Shown here piece by piece: positions 1 through 5,794 of a DNA stretch of 6,288 nt. The DNA lies in the NCBI GenBank assembly GCA_027492445.1, contig JAPUES010000170.1:1202-7489 (forward strand). The letters run 5' to 3'. The stretch is from Sporomusaceae bacterium (GTDB lineage: Bacteria; Bacillota; Negativicutes; DSM-13327). The position numbers were made by a program, and so were the translations under genes. Every line of letters begins with the position of its first letter. Positions within the stretch are counted from its first letter, which is position 1. The notes below the pieces were generated by a model. The model had not been told where the DNA came from. It saw nothing but the letters and a program-made list of their open reading frames with translations, and made no database searches.

Positions 1-309
1 GAATATGAAATACCAATGCTCCATATCGCTAGCTCACAGCATTATCTCAATCATACTAGCTACCTTTTTATTTTTGTTGCGGCCATGTACACCACGGGGC
101 TCGCTAGTCTCTACGGCTCCGCTACTAAGCTCACAGCAGTTTCTAAACTTTCTACGAAGAGCAGTCTATTCTTTCTCCTTAGCCTAAGCCTGCTCTGTAG
201 CTATATTGGTTTTGCCGACCTTATTGCCATTATCTTTCCCGTATTTGGCTATGGGACTTTATGGTTTACTGGTCGTTTGCTTTATTTATCCTTTTTAGCT
301 AAATACTGA
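1..309 (+). CDS. C-terminal fragment of a multi-pass membrane protein, YkvI-like (5' end outside window)
   Basis: The frame is open from the first base and ends at TGA 307-309, giving about 102 residues of the C-terminal end of a longer protein. An internal ATG at 16 exists but has no ribosome binding site, so I treat the gene as truncated by the window edge. Two or three hydrophobic segments are visible, roughly codons 19-42 and 55-95, separated by a short Lys/Ser-rich loop. The pattern E-x-P-M-L at the start, a middle helix with TTGLASLYG, and a last part with GFADLIAIIFPVFGYGTL resembles the C-terminus of the YkvI family of inner-membrane proteins (COG3949), whose substrate is unknown. This assignment is from remembered family pattern and could also fit another APC-like transporter. 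The 3' end overlaps the convergent flavoprotein gene by 28 bp. Confidence 0.6.
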   Translation, partial: EYEIPMLHIASSQHYLNHTSYLFIFVAAMYTTGLASLYGSATKLTAVSKLSTKSSLFFLLSLSLLCSYIGFADLIAIIFPVFGYGTLWFTGRLLYLSFLAKY

Positions 310-1148
310 ATAGCACTTAACACCGCTACTAGCCCTTCCCCTGTAGCCTTTGCTATCTGCCATGGTTTCCCAGTACAATCACCAGCAGCAAATACCCCTG
401 GAATACTTGTGGACATATCACGATTGACTTTTATGACCTCTCCTTCTAGTTCAATACCAGGCAGTACATTTTCTACAGGATCCGATTGCCTGATAATAAA
501 AACCCCATGAACCTTTAGTTCTTCCTTGCCCATAATTAGTTTTTCTACAACGGCGTCCCCCGTAATGCTCTTCGGTTTATCATGTATCAGTTTGATATCA
601 GAGCGAAAGGTGGGTACTTCTTTATATTGAGGTATGTAATATACAGAGCGGCATACTTCTTGTAAGAACTCCGCTTCCTGTTCTCCTTCTTCTGAGTAAG
701 AAATGACCGCTACATCTTTCCCCTTATACATCAGTCCATCGCAAGTTGCACAATAACTTACACCTCGCCCTAAAAATTGTTTTTCACCACCAAATAAGGT
801 CGTGGCTACAACACCAGTGGCAATAATTACAGTGCGCGCCTCATAGGTATCATCGGGTGTTAACAATGTAAAAACATTGTCCCCTGGGAAAATGTTAACG
901 ACTTTTTCTTTAATAAGCGTTGGTTTATGAGCTAGACAATGGGCTGAAAATTGCTGCATCATACCTTCACCTGTTATTTGAGGCATACCTAAATAATTGT
1001 CCACCAAATGAGCTTTTTGTAGTTTTTTGCTAAAATCCATATGTTCAAATAATGCAACACTTTTATTCCGAATGCGACCGGTAAGGGCCGCTGATAATCC
1101 GGCGGGTCCCCCTCCAATAATGGCAATATCAAAAATTTCACTAGACAT
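282..1148 (-). CDS. Thioredoxin reductase-like flavoprotein, probably not NADPH-dependent (FFTR-like)
   Basis: A 288-residue cytosolic flavoprotein of the low-molecular-weight thioredoxin reductase family, expected to reduce thioredoxin or a similar disulfide protein. Visible motifs are the FAD-binding GGGPAG at 12-17, the second FAD motif around IIATG 108-112, the redox-active CATC at 133-136, and the C-terminal FAD motif GVFAAGDC at 251-258. Length is slightly short for the family (about 305-320). Where a normal enzyme has the NADPH-binding GGGxSAxEEA and HRR motifs, this protein reads VAVISYSEEGEQEAEF (146-161) and YYIPQYKEV (170-178), so the nucleotide fingerprint and phosphate-binding arginines are absent. 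This matches the ferredoxin-dependent flavin thioredoxin reductases known from clostridia; the electron donor is inference. The start is supported by AAGGAGG (1157-1163) 8 nt upstream. It lies downstream of serC behind a terminator. Confidence 0.85.
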   Translation of the reverse strand: MSSEIFDIAIIGGGPAGLSAALTGRIRNKSVALFEHMDFSKKLQKAHLVDNYLGMPQITGEGMMQQFSAHCLAHKPTLIKEKVVNIFPGDNVFTLLTPDDTYEARTVIIATGVVATTLFGGEKQFLGRGVSYCATCDGLMYKGKDVAVISYSEEGEQEAEFLQEVCRSVYYIPQYKEVPTFRSDIKLIHDKPKSITGDAVVEKLIMGKEELKVHGVFIIRQSDPVENVLPGIELEGEVIKVNRDMSTSIPGVFAAGDCTGKPWQIAKATGEGLVAVLSAIQYLAKKDK

Positions 1149-1156
1149 TTTCCGTT

Positions 1157-1163
1157 CCTCCTT
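1157..1163 (-). promoter_or_regulatory. Ribosome binding site of the thioredoxin reductase-like gene
   Basis: AAGGAGG on the minus strand, 8 nt before the ATG at 1148. It is a full match to the anti-Shine-Dalgarno sequence and fixes the start of the 288-residue protein. Confidence 0.85.
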
Positions 1164-1171
1164 AAAATTGA

Positions 1172-1184
1172 GAGTAACTTACTC
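1172..1184 (-). repeat. 13-bp perfect palindrome upstream of the flavoprotein ribosome binding site
   Basis: GAGTAA-C-TTACTC, two 6-bp arms around one base, ending 8 nt from the Shine-Dalgarno sequence of the thioredoxin reductase-like gene. The one-base centre makes an RNA hairpin with the full arms impossible, so a DNA operator is the more natural reading. Function is unknown, and a palindrome this short can occur by chance. Confidence 0.4.
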
Positions 1185-1270
1185 ACACCTGCTCTTGGTA
1201 AAACTCCTGTAATAGTTCAATCAATTCATTGTTATATTTTACCCAATTATCCGATAATCCTGCACTACAG

Positions 1271-1319
1271 AAAAAGAAATATGAAAAGCGGGAGACAGGT
1301 TATCCTGTGCTCCCGCTTT
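1271..1319 (-). terminator. Rho-independent terminator after serC
   Basis: On the minus strand, starting 21 nt after the serC stop codon, the arms AAAGCGGGAG (1310-1319) and CTCCCGCTTT (1285-1294) pair fully. They continue after a one-base bulge into ACAGG/CCTGT around a four-base loop (1300-1303), giving about 15 bp. The downstream side is U-rich but interrupted (TTTTCATATTTCTTTTT). It should end the serA-DUF1015-serC transcript and separate it from the flavoprotein gene. On the plus strand the same stem has no T-run, so it is probably unidirectional. Confidence 0.85.
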
Positions 1320-1340
1320 CTAACCCATCGGGCTATTTAC

Positions 1341-2429
1341 TTATCCATTTTTACGCTGAAATTCTAGCATAAAGTTTTTTAATGCTTGGCAGCCTTCTAC
1401 TGTCATGGCATTATACATAGATGCCCGCATACCGCCTACAGAGCGATGTCCTTTTAAACCAATAAGACCTGCTGCTTCTGCTTCCTTAGCAAATGTTTTT
1501 TCCAATTCTTCACTTGGTAAACGGAAAGTAACATTCATCAGAGAACGGCTATCAGCATCGGCATGACCTTTATAAAAACCATTACTTTGATCAATGGTAT
1601 CGTATATTAACGTCGCCTTTTCTACATTACGTTTGTGTATGCCAGCAAGGCCTCCTTGTCCTTTTAACCACCGCAGTACTAGGTTCAGCATATATACTGA
1701 AAAAACAGGTGGTGTATTATACATAGAGTCGTTTTTCGCGTGGGTTTCATAACGCATCATTGTGGGAATTGCTTTTGGATTATTTTCTAGCCAATCCTTA
1801 CGAATGATAACAACCGTTACGCCAGAAGGTCCTAGATTTTTTTGCGCACCAGCATAGATGAGGGTAAAATTTTTGGCGTTAAAAGGCTTATTTAAAATAT
1901 CTGATGACATATCCGCAATCAGAGGAATATCACCAAAGCTTGGTAGCTCATCCCATTGTGTACCAAAAATAGTATTGTTAGAGGTAATGTGTACATAAGC
2001 AGGATTCTCGCTGAGTTTAATTTCCTCCATACTAGGCACACGCTTATAATTTCCATCGGCAGTAGTTGCTGCTACATGGGTATTACCAAATAATTTAGCT
2101 TCTTTTAGAGCCTTTTCCGACCAAGCGCCTGTCAGTATATAATCCGCAGTACGGCCTTCTGGTAAGAAGTTCATCGGTATCATGGCAAACTGAGTGCTAG
2201 CACCACCTTGCAAAAACAATACCCGATAATCATCGCCAAGCCCTAATAATTCTTTCATATTGCTCTCAGCCTCAGCATTAATGGCTTCATAAGGCTTAGA
2301 ACGATGGCTAATTTCCATGATTGACATACCTGTTTCTTTGTAATTAAGTAGTTCTGATTGGGCCTCGATTAGCACTTCTACTGGAAGCGCTGCTGGGCCC
2401 GCATTAAAGTTAAAAATACGATTATTCAC
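1341..2429 (-). CDS. serC: Phosphoserine aminotransferase SerC
   Basis: Cytosolic PLP enzyme (EC 2.6.1.52) that converts 3-phosphohydroxypyruvate and glutamate to phosphoserine, the second step of serine synthesis; the family often also serves pyridoxine synthesis. I choose the GTG at 2427-2429 (362 residues, the normal family length). GGGAGGA lies 6 nt before it, and the first conserved block, RIFNFNAGPAALP, begins four residues in. An in-frame ATG at 2444 would place the ribosome binding site inside the gene. Numbering from GTG: GGAST 76-80, W103 stacking on PLP, D173 in ADMSSD, Schiff-base K197 in GAQKNLGPSG, phosphate/substrate-binding H328-R329 and R335 in GHRSVGGMR. These match the E. 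coli enzyme closely. The start overlaps the end of the DUF1015 gene by 8 bp, so translation is probably coupled. A terminator follows. Confidence 0.96.
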   Translation of the reverse strand: MNNRIFNFNAGPAALPVEVLIEAQSELLNYKETGMSIMEISHRSKPYEAINAEAESNMKELLGLGDDYRVLFLQGGASTQFAMIPMNFLPEGRTADYILTGAWSEKALKEAKLFGNTHVAATTADGNYKRVPSMEEIKLSENPAYVHITSNNTIFGTQWDELPSFGDIPLIADMSSDILNKPFNAKNFTLIYAGAQKNLGPSGVTVVIIRKDWLENNPKAIPTMMRYETHAKNDSMYNTPPVFSVYMLNLVLRWLKGQGGLAGIHKRNVEKATLIYDTIDQSNGFYKGHADADSRSLMNVTFRLPSEELEKTFAKEAEAAGLIGLKGHRSVGGMRASMYNAMTVEGCQALKNFMLEFQRKNG

Positions 2430-3681
2430 CTTGTGTCCTCCCATTCAATAAATGTACTACCATAGCATCTCTAAGTTTTGGTTCAAACCAAGTGGATTTC
2501 GGAGGCATAATTCCCCCAACATCCGCAATAGCCATTAATTCTTTCACCGAGGTGGGGAACATGGAAAAAGCTACTGCATATTCACCCTTATCTACTAATC
2601 TTTCTAATTCCTTCATGCCACGGATACCGCCCACAAAATTAATGCGTTTATCAGTCCGTACATTTACAATGCCTAGCACTGGGTTTAGCAAATTGTCTTG
2701 TAGGATGCTTACATCAAGTTTTCCTACGGGGCTCGTTTCATCATAGGTTCCTGGCTTTGCAACTAATTTGTACCAAGCTTTATTCATATACATACCGAAA
2801 TAATGTGGATACTCGGCTTTGCAACACTCTCGAGTACAGGGTTCAATGGTAAACTTGTCTTGAATTTTAGTGACAAACTCCGCTTCCGTTAAGCCATTTA
2901 AATCCTGAACAACCCGATTATAATCTAAAATTTTCGTCATGGAATGAGGTACAATAACGGTTAACACTCTTGTATACGCCTCATCACCAACATGTCCTGG
3001 ATTATTTTTCATCTTATCATACACATGGCTTGCTGCTGCTAAGCGATGGTGACCATCGGCAACATACAAGGTTTCAACCCGCTCAAAGGCCTGTTCAATG
3101 GCTTTAATCTTAGTAGCGTCATCTACAACATATAACGTATGACGAATTTCATCCTCAGTTGTAAAGTCGCATGCTGCATCCTTGTTCATACATTGGGCGA
3201 CAAGAGCATTGATATGATTATCTGCCCGGTATGTTAAAAAGATAGGGCCAGTTTGCGCTTCCGTTGCCAGAATGTTTTTGATGCGATCTTGTTCTTTGTC
3301 GGATCTGGTTAATTCATGTTTTTTGATGGTTTCATTTTGATATTCTTCCACCGATGCTGCCGCCACGAGACCGACTTGTATATGAGTGCCCATCTGTTGT
3401 TTATAAATATAAAAACAAGGCTTTTTATCTTGCACTAAAATACCCTTTTCAATAAATTGAGTAAGGTTTTCCTTCGCCTTTTGATACACCGTATCTGAAT
3501 AAATATCAACCGTCGGCGCAAGGTCTACTTCGGCCTTCGTGACACGTAAAAAGCTATGAGGATTATTGGCCGTCATTTGTCTAGCTTCCTCGGAGTTCAT
3601 TACATCATAAGGCAAAGACGCTACTTGAGCTGCTAGTTCTGCTACGGGTCTAAGACCACAGAAAGGTTTTACACTAGCCAT
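2422..3681 (-). CDS. DUF1015 family protein, serine-operon associated
   Basis: A 419-residue soluble protein of the DUF1015 family (PF06245/COG4198), whose biochemical role I do not know to be established. No signal peptide or membrane segment is seen. Family landmarks are an N-terminal FCGLRP block (7-12), LPYDVM (23-28), NPHSFLRV (40-47), a charged KHELTRSDKEQDR block (121-133), the hallmark YVADGHHRLAAA (206-217), and a C-terminal IMPPKSTWFEPKL (391-403). The ADGHHR motif recalls the phosphate-handling GxHR-type motif of ParB/Srx-fold proteins, including free-serine kinases such as SerK and SbnI; this comparison is inference. The start ATG is preceded by AGGAGG (3689-3694), which overlaps the serA stop codon, leaving 11 nt between genes. 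The 3' end overlaps serC. Its fixed place between two serine-pathway enzymes implies a job in serine or phosphoserine metabolism or in its control. Confidence 0.93.
   Translation of the reverse strand: MASVKPFCGLRPVAELAAQVASLPYDVMNSEEARQMTANNPHSFLRVTKAEVDLAPTVDIYSDTVYQKAKENLTQFIEKGILVQDKKPCFYIYKQQMGTHIQVGLVAAASVEEYQNETIKKHELTRSDKEQDRIKNILATEAQTGPIFLTYRADNHINALVAQCMNKDAACDFTTEDEIRHTLYVVDDATKIKAIEQAFERVETLYVADGHHRLAAASHVYDKMKNNPGHVGDEAYTRVLTVIVPHSMTKILDYNRVVQDLNGLTEAEFVTKIQDKFTIEPCTRECCKAEYPHYFGMYMNKAWYKLVAKPGTYDETSPVGKLDVSILQDNLLNPVLGIVNVRTDKRINFVGGIRGMKELERLVDKGEYAVAFSMFPTSVKELMAIADVGGIMPPKSTWFEPKLRDAMVVHLLNGRTQGE
2434..2440 (-). promoter_or_regulatory. Ribosome binding site deciding the serC GTG start
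   Basis: The minus strand reads GGGAGGA CACAAG GTG, so the Shine-Dalgarno core lies inside the last codons of the DUF1015 gene, at proper distance from GTG 2427-2429. The alternative ATG at 2442-2444 is directly upstream of this core and has no comparable site in front of it. Confidence 0.75.
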
Positions 3682-3688
3682 ACTATTT

Positions 3689-3694
3689 CCTCCT
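3689..3694 (-). promoter_or_regulatory. Ribosome binding site of the DUF1015 gene, overlapping the serA stop
   Basis: AGGAGG on the minus strand, 7 nt before the ATG at 3681. Its first two bases lie within the serA TAG (3693-3695). This compact junction suggests that ribosomes ending serA help start the DUF1015 gene. Confidence 0.85.
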
Positions 3695-5279
3695 ATACTC
3701 CACTAAAGTTAACTAACTTAGCTCCTAATATGCCATCAACAGCGTTAATTTTCAGCATGATATCTGCTGGTATATCCGAATCTACGCCCATAACCATAAT
3801 ATTGGTACCGGCAACTTCCGTACGTCCTACTTGCATGCTATCAATATTGATACCCGCATTACCAAGAACAGTACCTACATTACCAATGATTCCTGGACGA
3901 TTAATATGTGGTCCAACGATTAAGAATGCTCGTGGATCAACATCCACTCGGTATTCATCAATCATTACAATGCGGCCTTCTGCATGTCCAAATAAAGTGC
4001 CTGCTACCAAATGGCTGTTTTTATCTGTAGACACCCGTACTGTAATTAAATTAGCAAAGTTAGCCGTATCTTTGCTTTTTACTTCACGTACCTTAATGCC
4101 ACGGGATTTAGCTACCCCTGGAGCATTAACATAGTTAATTTGCTCTGTCAAAATAGAGTTTAACAAGCCTTTAATCACTGCTGTTGTCAGCATTTTGCTA
4201 TCGACTTCACTAATTTCACCATTATACTCTACATCGACAGCATTAATGCGGCCTTCTGCCAAGTTAATAGCTAGGCAACCCATTTTTTCTGCCAGATTAA
4301 AGTAAGGGCGAATGACTTCTAATACATGGGATTGAACTGGTGACATATTAACTGCCGTAGAAATAGGTTCTCCTTTTAGAACGGCAATAATACCTTTTGC
4401 TACGTCTACTGCTACGCCAACTTGTGCTTCTGCCGTAGAGGCCCCTAAATGAGGAGTTACAATCACTTTATCAAGTTTAAGTAGTGGATTTTCTGGATCA
4501 ACTGGTTCTTTTTCAAATACGTCAATAGCAGCACCTGCCACAATACCTTGCTCTACAGCTTCCGCCAAATCAAGTTCATTAATAACACCACCGCGAGCAC
4601 AGTTAACAATGCGTACTCCTGGTTTCATTTTAGCAAAGGTTTCTTTATTTAAAAGATTTTTTGTTTCTGGTGTTTTTGGTAAATGTAAGGTAATAAAATC
4701 TGCGACTGGGAAAATTTCTGCAAGTTCTACCAGTTTGATTCCCATTGCTTCTGCCTGCTCAGCACTGATGAAAGGGTCATAAGCGACAATATCCATTTCC
4801 ATAGCTAAAGCACGCTTGGCAACGCCGCTACCAATACGTCCGAGGCCAAGGATACCTAAGGTTTTACCGCGCATTTCAACGCCCATCATTGCGCTACGCG
4901 CCCACTTGCCACCTTTTAAGCTGGCATGAGCTTGAGGAACATTACGAGCAAGAGCTAGCATCATAGCCATAGTATGCTCTGTCGCCGCTACCGTGTTTCC
5001 TTCTGGTGCATTGAGTACAATAATACCCTTTTTAGTAGCCTCTGGTACATCAATGTTATCAACACCAACACCAGCCCGGCCAATTACTTTTAAATTTACT
5101 GCGGCATCCATTACAGCTTTCGTTACTTTTGTTTCACTGCGTACTACCAAACCATCATACTCAGGAATAATGCGGATTAATTCTTCAATGGGTAGCCCTG
5201 TCTTCACATCTACCTCATATTCTTTTTGTAATAACTCCACACCTTGCTTGGAAACTGGATCGCTTACTAAAATTTTCAT
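3693..5279 (-). CDS. serA: D-3-phosphoglycerate dehydrogenase SerA (long form with ACT domain)
   Basis: Cytosolic NAD-dependent enzyme (EC 1.1.1.95) that oxidises 3-phosphoglycerate to 3-phosphohydroxypyruvate, the committing step of serine synthesis. At 528 residues it is the long type. The substrate-binding domain is split (about 1-98 and 285-315) around a Rossmann domain (about 99-284), followed by the allosteric-substrate-binding domain (about 318-450) and a C-terminal ACT domain (about 452-528, with RPGIIGNVG at 461-469). The NAD fingerprint is GLGRIG (145-150) with D168 for the ribose. The catalytic set is R229 (CARGG), D253 and E258 (AIDVFEKEP), and H277 (TPHLG). The ACT domain suggests serine feedback inhibition, as in other SerA proteins. 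GGAGGGG (5284-5290) supports the start. It is the first gene of the operon, directly behind the serine T-box leader. Confidence 0.97.
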   Translation of the reverse strand: MKILVSDPVSKQGVELLQKEYEVDVKTGLPIEELIRIIPEYDGLVVRSETKVTKAVMDAAVNLKVIGRAGVGVDNIDVPEATKKGIIVLNAPEGNTVAATEHTMAMMLALARNVPQAHASLKGGKWARSAMMGVEMRGKTLGILGLGRIGSGVAKRALAMEMDIVAYDPFISAEQAEAMGIKLVELAEIFPVADFITLHLPKTPETKNLLNKETFAKMKPGVRIVNCARGGVINELDLAEAVEQGIVAGAAIDVFEKEPVDPENPLLKLDKVIVTPHLGASTAEAQVGVAVDVAKGIIAVLKGEPISTAVNMSPVQSHVLEVIRPYFNLAEKMGCLAINLAEGRINAVDVEYNGEISEVDSKMLTTAVIKGLLNSILTEQINYVNAPGVAKSRGIKVREVKSKDTANFANLITVRVSTDKNSHLVAGTLFGHAEGRIVMIDEYRVDVDPRAFLIVGPHINRPGIIGNVGTVLGNAGINIDSMQVGRTEVAGTNIMVMGVDSDIPADIMLKINAVDGILGAKLVNFSGV

Positions 5280-5283
5280 AATA

Positions 5284-5290
5284 CCCCTCC
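5284..5290 (-). promoter_or_regulatory. Ribosome binding site of serA
   Basis: GGAGGGG on the minus strand, 4 nt from the ATG at 5279 (6 nt measured from the GGAGG core). It lies about 65 nt downstream of the leader terminator, so it is made only when the T-box switch allows read-through. Confidence 0.8.
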
Positions 5291-5354
5291 GTTATTTTAA
5301 TTAAAAATATACATTGTGAAATCTACATACATAGGTCCAAGGCTTAGAGTAAAT

Positions 5355-5389
5355 AAAAAAAGCCCTCCATCCCACACAGGGACGAGAAC
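5355..5389 (-). terminator. Leader terminator of the serine T-box
   Basis: On the minus strand GTTCTC (5384-5389) pairs with GAGGGC (5362-5367) and GTCCC (5379-5383) with GGGAT (5369-5373), around a five-base loop and a single bulged G at 5368. Seven T follow (5355-5361). It should stop transcription about 75 nt before serA when tRNA-Ser is charged. Confidence 0.92.
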
Positions 5390-5408
5390 TATTCCCGCGT
5401 TGCCACCC
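5379..5408 (-). promoter_or_regulatory. T-box antiterminator helix
   Basis: On the minus strand GGG (5406-5408) pairs with CCC (5379-5381), then a seven-base bulge TGGCAAC (5399-5405), then GCGGGA (5393-5398) pairs with TCTCGT (5382-5387) around the loop ATAGT. Bulge size and layout match the standard T-box antiterminator. The 3' arm is the same sequence as the 5' arm of the terminator, so the two folds exclude each other. Confidence 0.85.
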
Positions 5409-5588
5409 AAATTGCCTATACGGCCAACTTTAACCGCTATATCGGGCGGAACCCGTCTTAATTCATCATCAGCCATTCTAGGACGGAACCAACTGCCAAA
5501 ATGACCGACTCACACCAACTGTCGGCTCTCTGCACACTCTGTACACTTAGCTTCCCTTTCATTATGTTTAAATATTGAATTTTAATTT

Positions 5589-5617
5589 ATTATATTTTAT
5601 CTTGCGTTTAAAGTCAA
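5589..5617 (-). promoter_or_regulatory. Sigma-A-type promoter of the serA-DUF1015-serC operon
   Basis: On the minus strand TTGACT (-35, 5612-5617) is followed after exactly 17 bases by a perfect TATAAT (-10, 5589-5594). Transcription should begin near 5582, giving a leader of about 300 nt that contains the whole T-box about 20 nt in. The near-consensus match fits a strong promoter whose output is controlled by attenuation in the leader. Confidence 0.9.
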
Positions 5618-5645
5618 GTGTATTTTTGGAGAAAACATTTTTTTG

Positions 5646-5656
5646 TTAAAATAGAT
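5646..5656 (+). repeat. Extra half-site copy, TTAAAATAGAT
   Basis: An 11-base direct repeat of the left part of the palindrome (identical to 5689-5699), offset by 43 bp, close to four helical turns. It lies 29 bp upstream of the serA -35 box. It may be a secondary operator site; in such AT-rich DNA chance is possible. Confidence 0.4.
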
Positions 5657-5689
5657 TTATTGCTGCTTTTTCAGCTGGCAAGTGTTAAT

Positions 5690-5713
5690 TAAAATAGATA
5701 ATCATCTATTTTA
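5690..5713. repeat. 24-bp AT-rich palindrome in the divergent intergenic region
   Basis: TAAAATAGAT-AATC-ATCTATTTTA: two perfect 10-bp arms around four bases. It lies 73 bp upstream of the serA -35 box and 81 bp before the start of the divergent flavoredoxin-like gene. A further copy of the half-site, TTAAAATAGAT, lies at 5646-5656 in the same orientation as the left arm (5689-5699). The pattern suggests a regulator binding site. I cannot name the regulator. Confidence 0.6.
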
Positions 5714-5781
5714 GCCAGATTAACAGGAAAAATACTTTTCAGCCAGAATAATAAAGCATAATATCACTATTTTCAAACTAT

Positions 5782-5787
5782 AGGAGG
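5782..5787 (+). promoter_or_regulatory. Ribosome binding site of the flavoredoxin-like gene
   Basis: AGGAGG, 7 nt before the ATG at 5795, consistent in strength and spacing with the other genes here. No convincing promoter was found for this gene; the best -10-like match (CATAAT, 5757-5762) has no good -35 partner. Confidence 0.85.
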
Positions 5788-5794
5788 CTAAAAA

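Larger units (their letters stand above)
5355..5560 (-). ncRNA. Serine-specific T-box riboswitch (specifier codon TCC)
   Basis: A tRNA-sensing leader that couples serA operon transcription to uncharged tRNA-Ser. Stem I begins near GGGA (5553-5556), which pairs with TCCT (5480-5483). It carries AGAGAG and a distal hairpin GCCGAC/GTCGGT. The 3' side of the specifier loop reads GGT-TCC-G-TCC, the layout used in known T-boxes, placing the serine codon TCC at 5485-5487. The T-box core TGGGTGGCAACGCGG lies at 5395-5409. Its TGGC (5402-5405) would pair with a tRNA 3' end having G before CCA, and bacterial tRNA-Ser has discriminator G. The antiterminator (5379-5408) and terminator (5362-5389) share bases. 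The codon was placed by reading the fold by eye; the family assignment itself is firm. Confidence 0.93.

Noticed and set aside
989..1186. 65-codon minus-strand open frame overlapping the start of the flavoprotein gene
   Set aside because: Out-of-frame shadow of the FAD-binding region; the correct frame has a strong ribosome binding site and clear motifs.
2492..2746. 84-codon plus-strand open frame
   Set aside because: Antisense shadow of the C-terminal part of the DUF1015 gene.
3730..4134. 134-codon plus-strand open frame
   Set aside because: Antisense to the ACT and allosteric domains of serA, a shadow of a strongly conserved gene, with low-complexity Ser/Thr/Pro-rich translation.
4993..5304. 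103-codon plus-strand open frame
   Set aside because: Antisense shadow of the serA N-terminal region; no ribosome binding site and no recognisable protein pattern.
5316..5504. 62-codon plus-strand open frame
   Set aside because: It runs antisense through the serine T-box leader; its sequence is explained by the RNA structure and it has no ribosome binding site.
5690..5713. Palindrome as a Rho-independent terminator or a Fur box
   Set aside because: The stem is almost all A/T and has no following T-run suited to either neighbour, and no gene ends nearby. The centre shares GATAATCAT with the Fur consensus, but the outer arms do not match well enough to name Fur.
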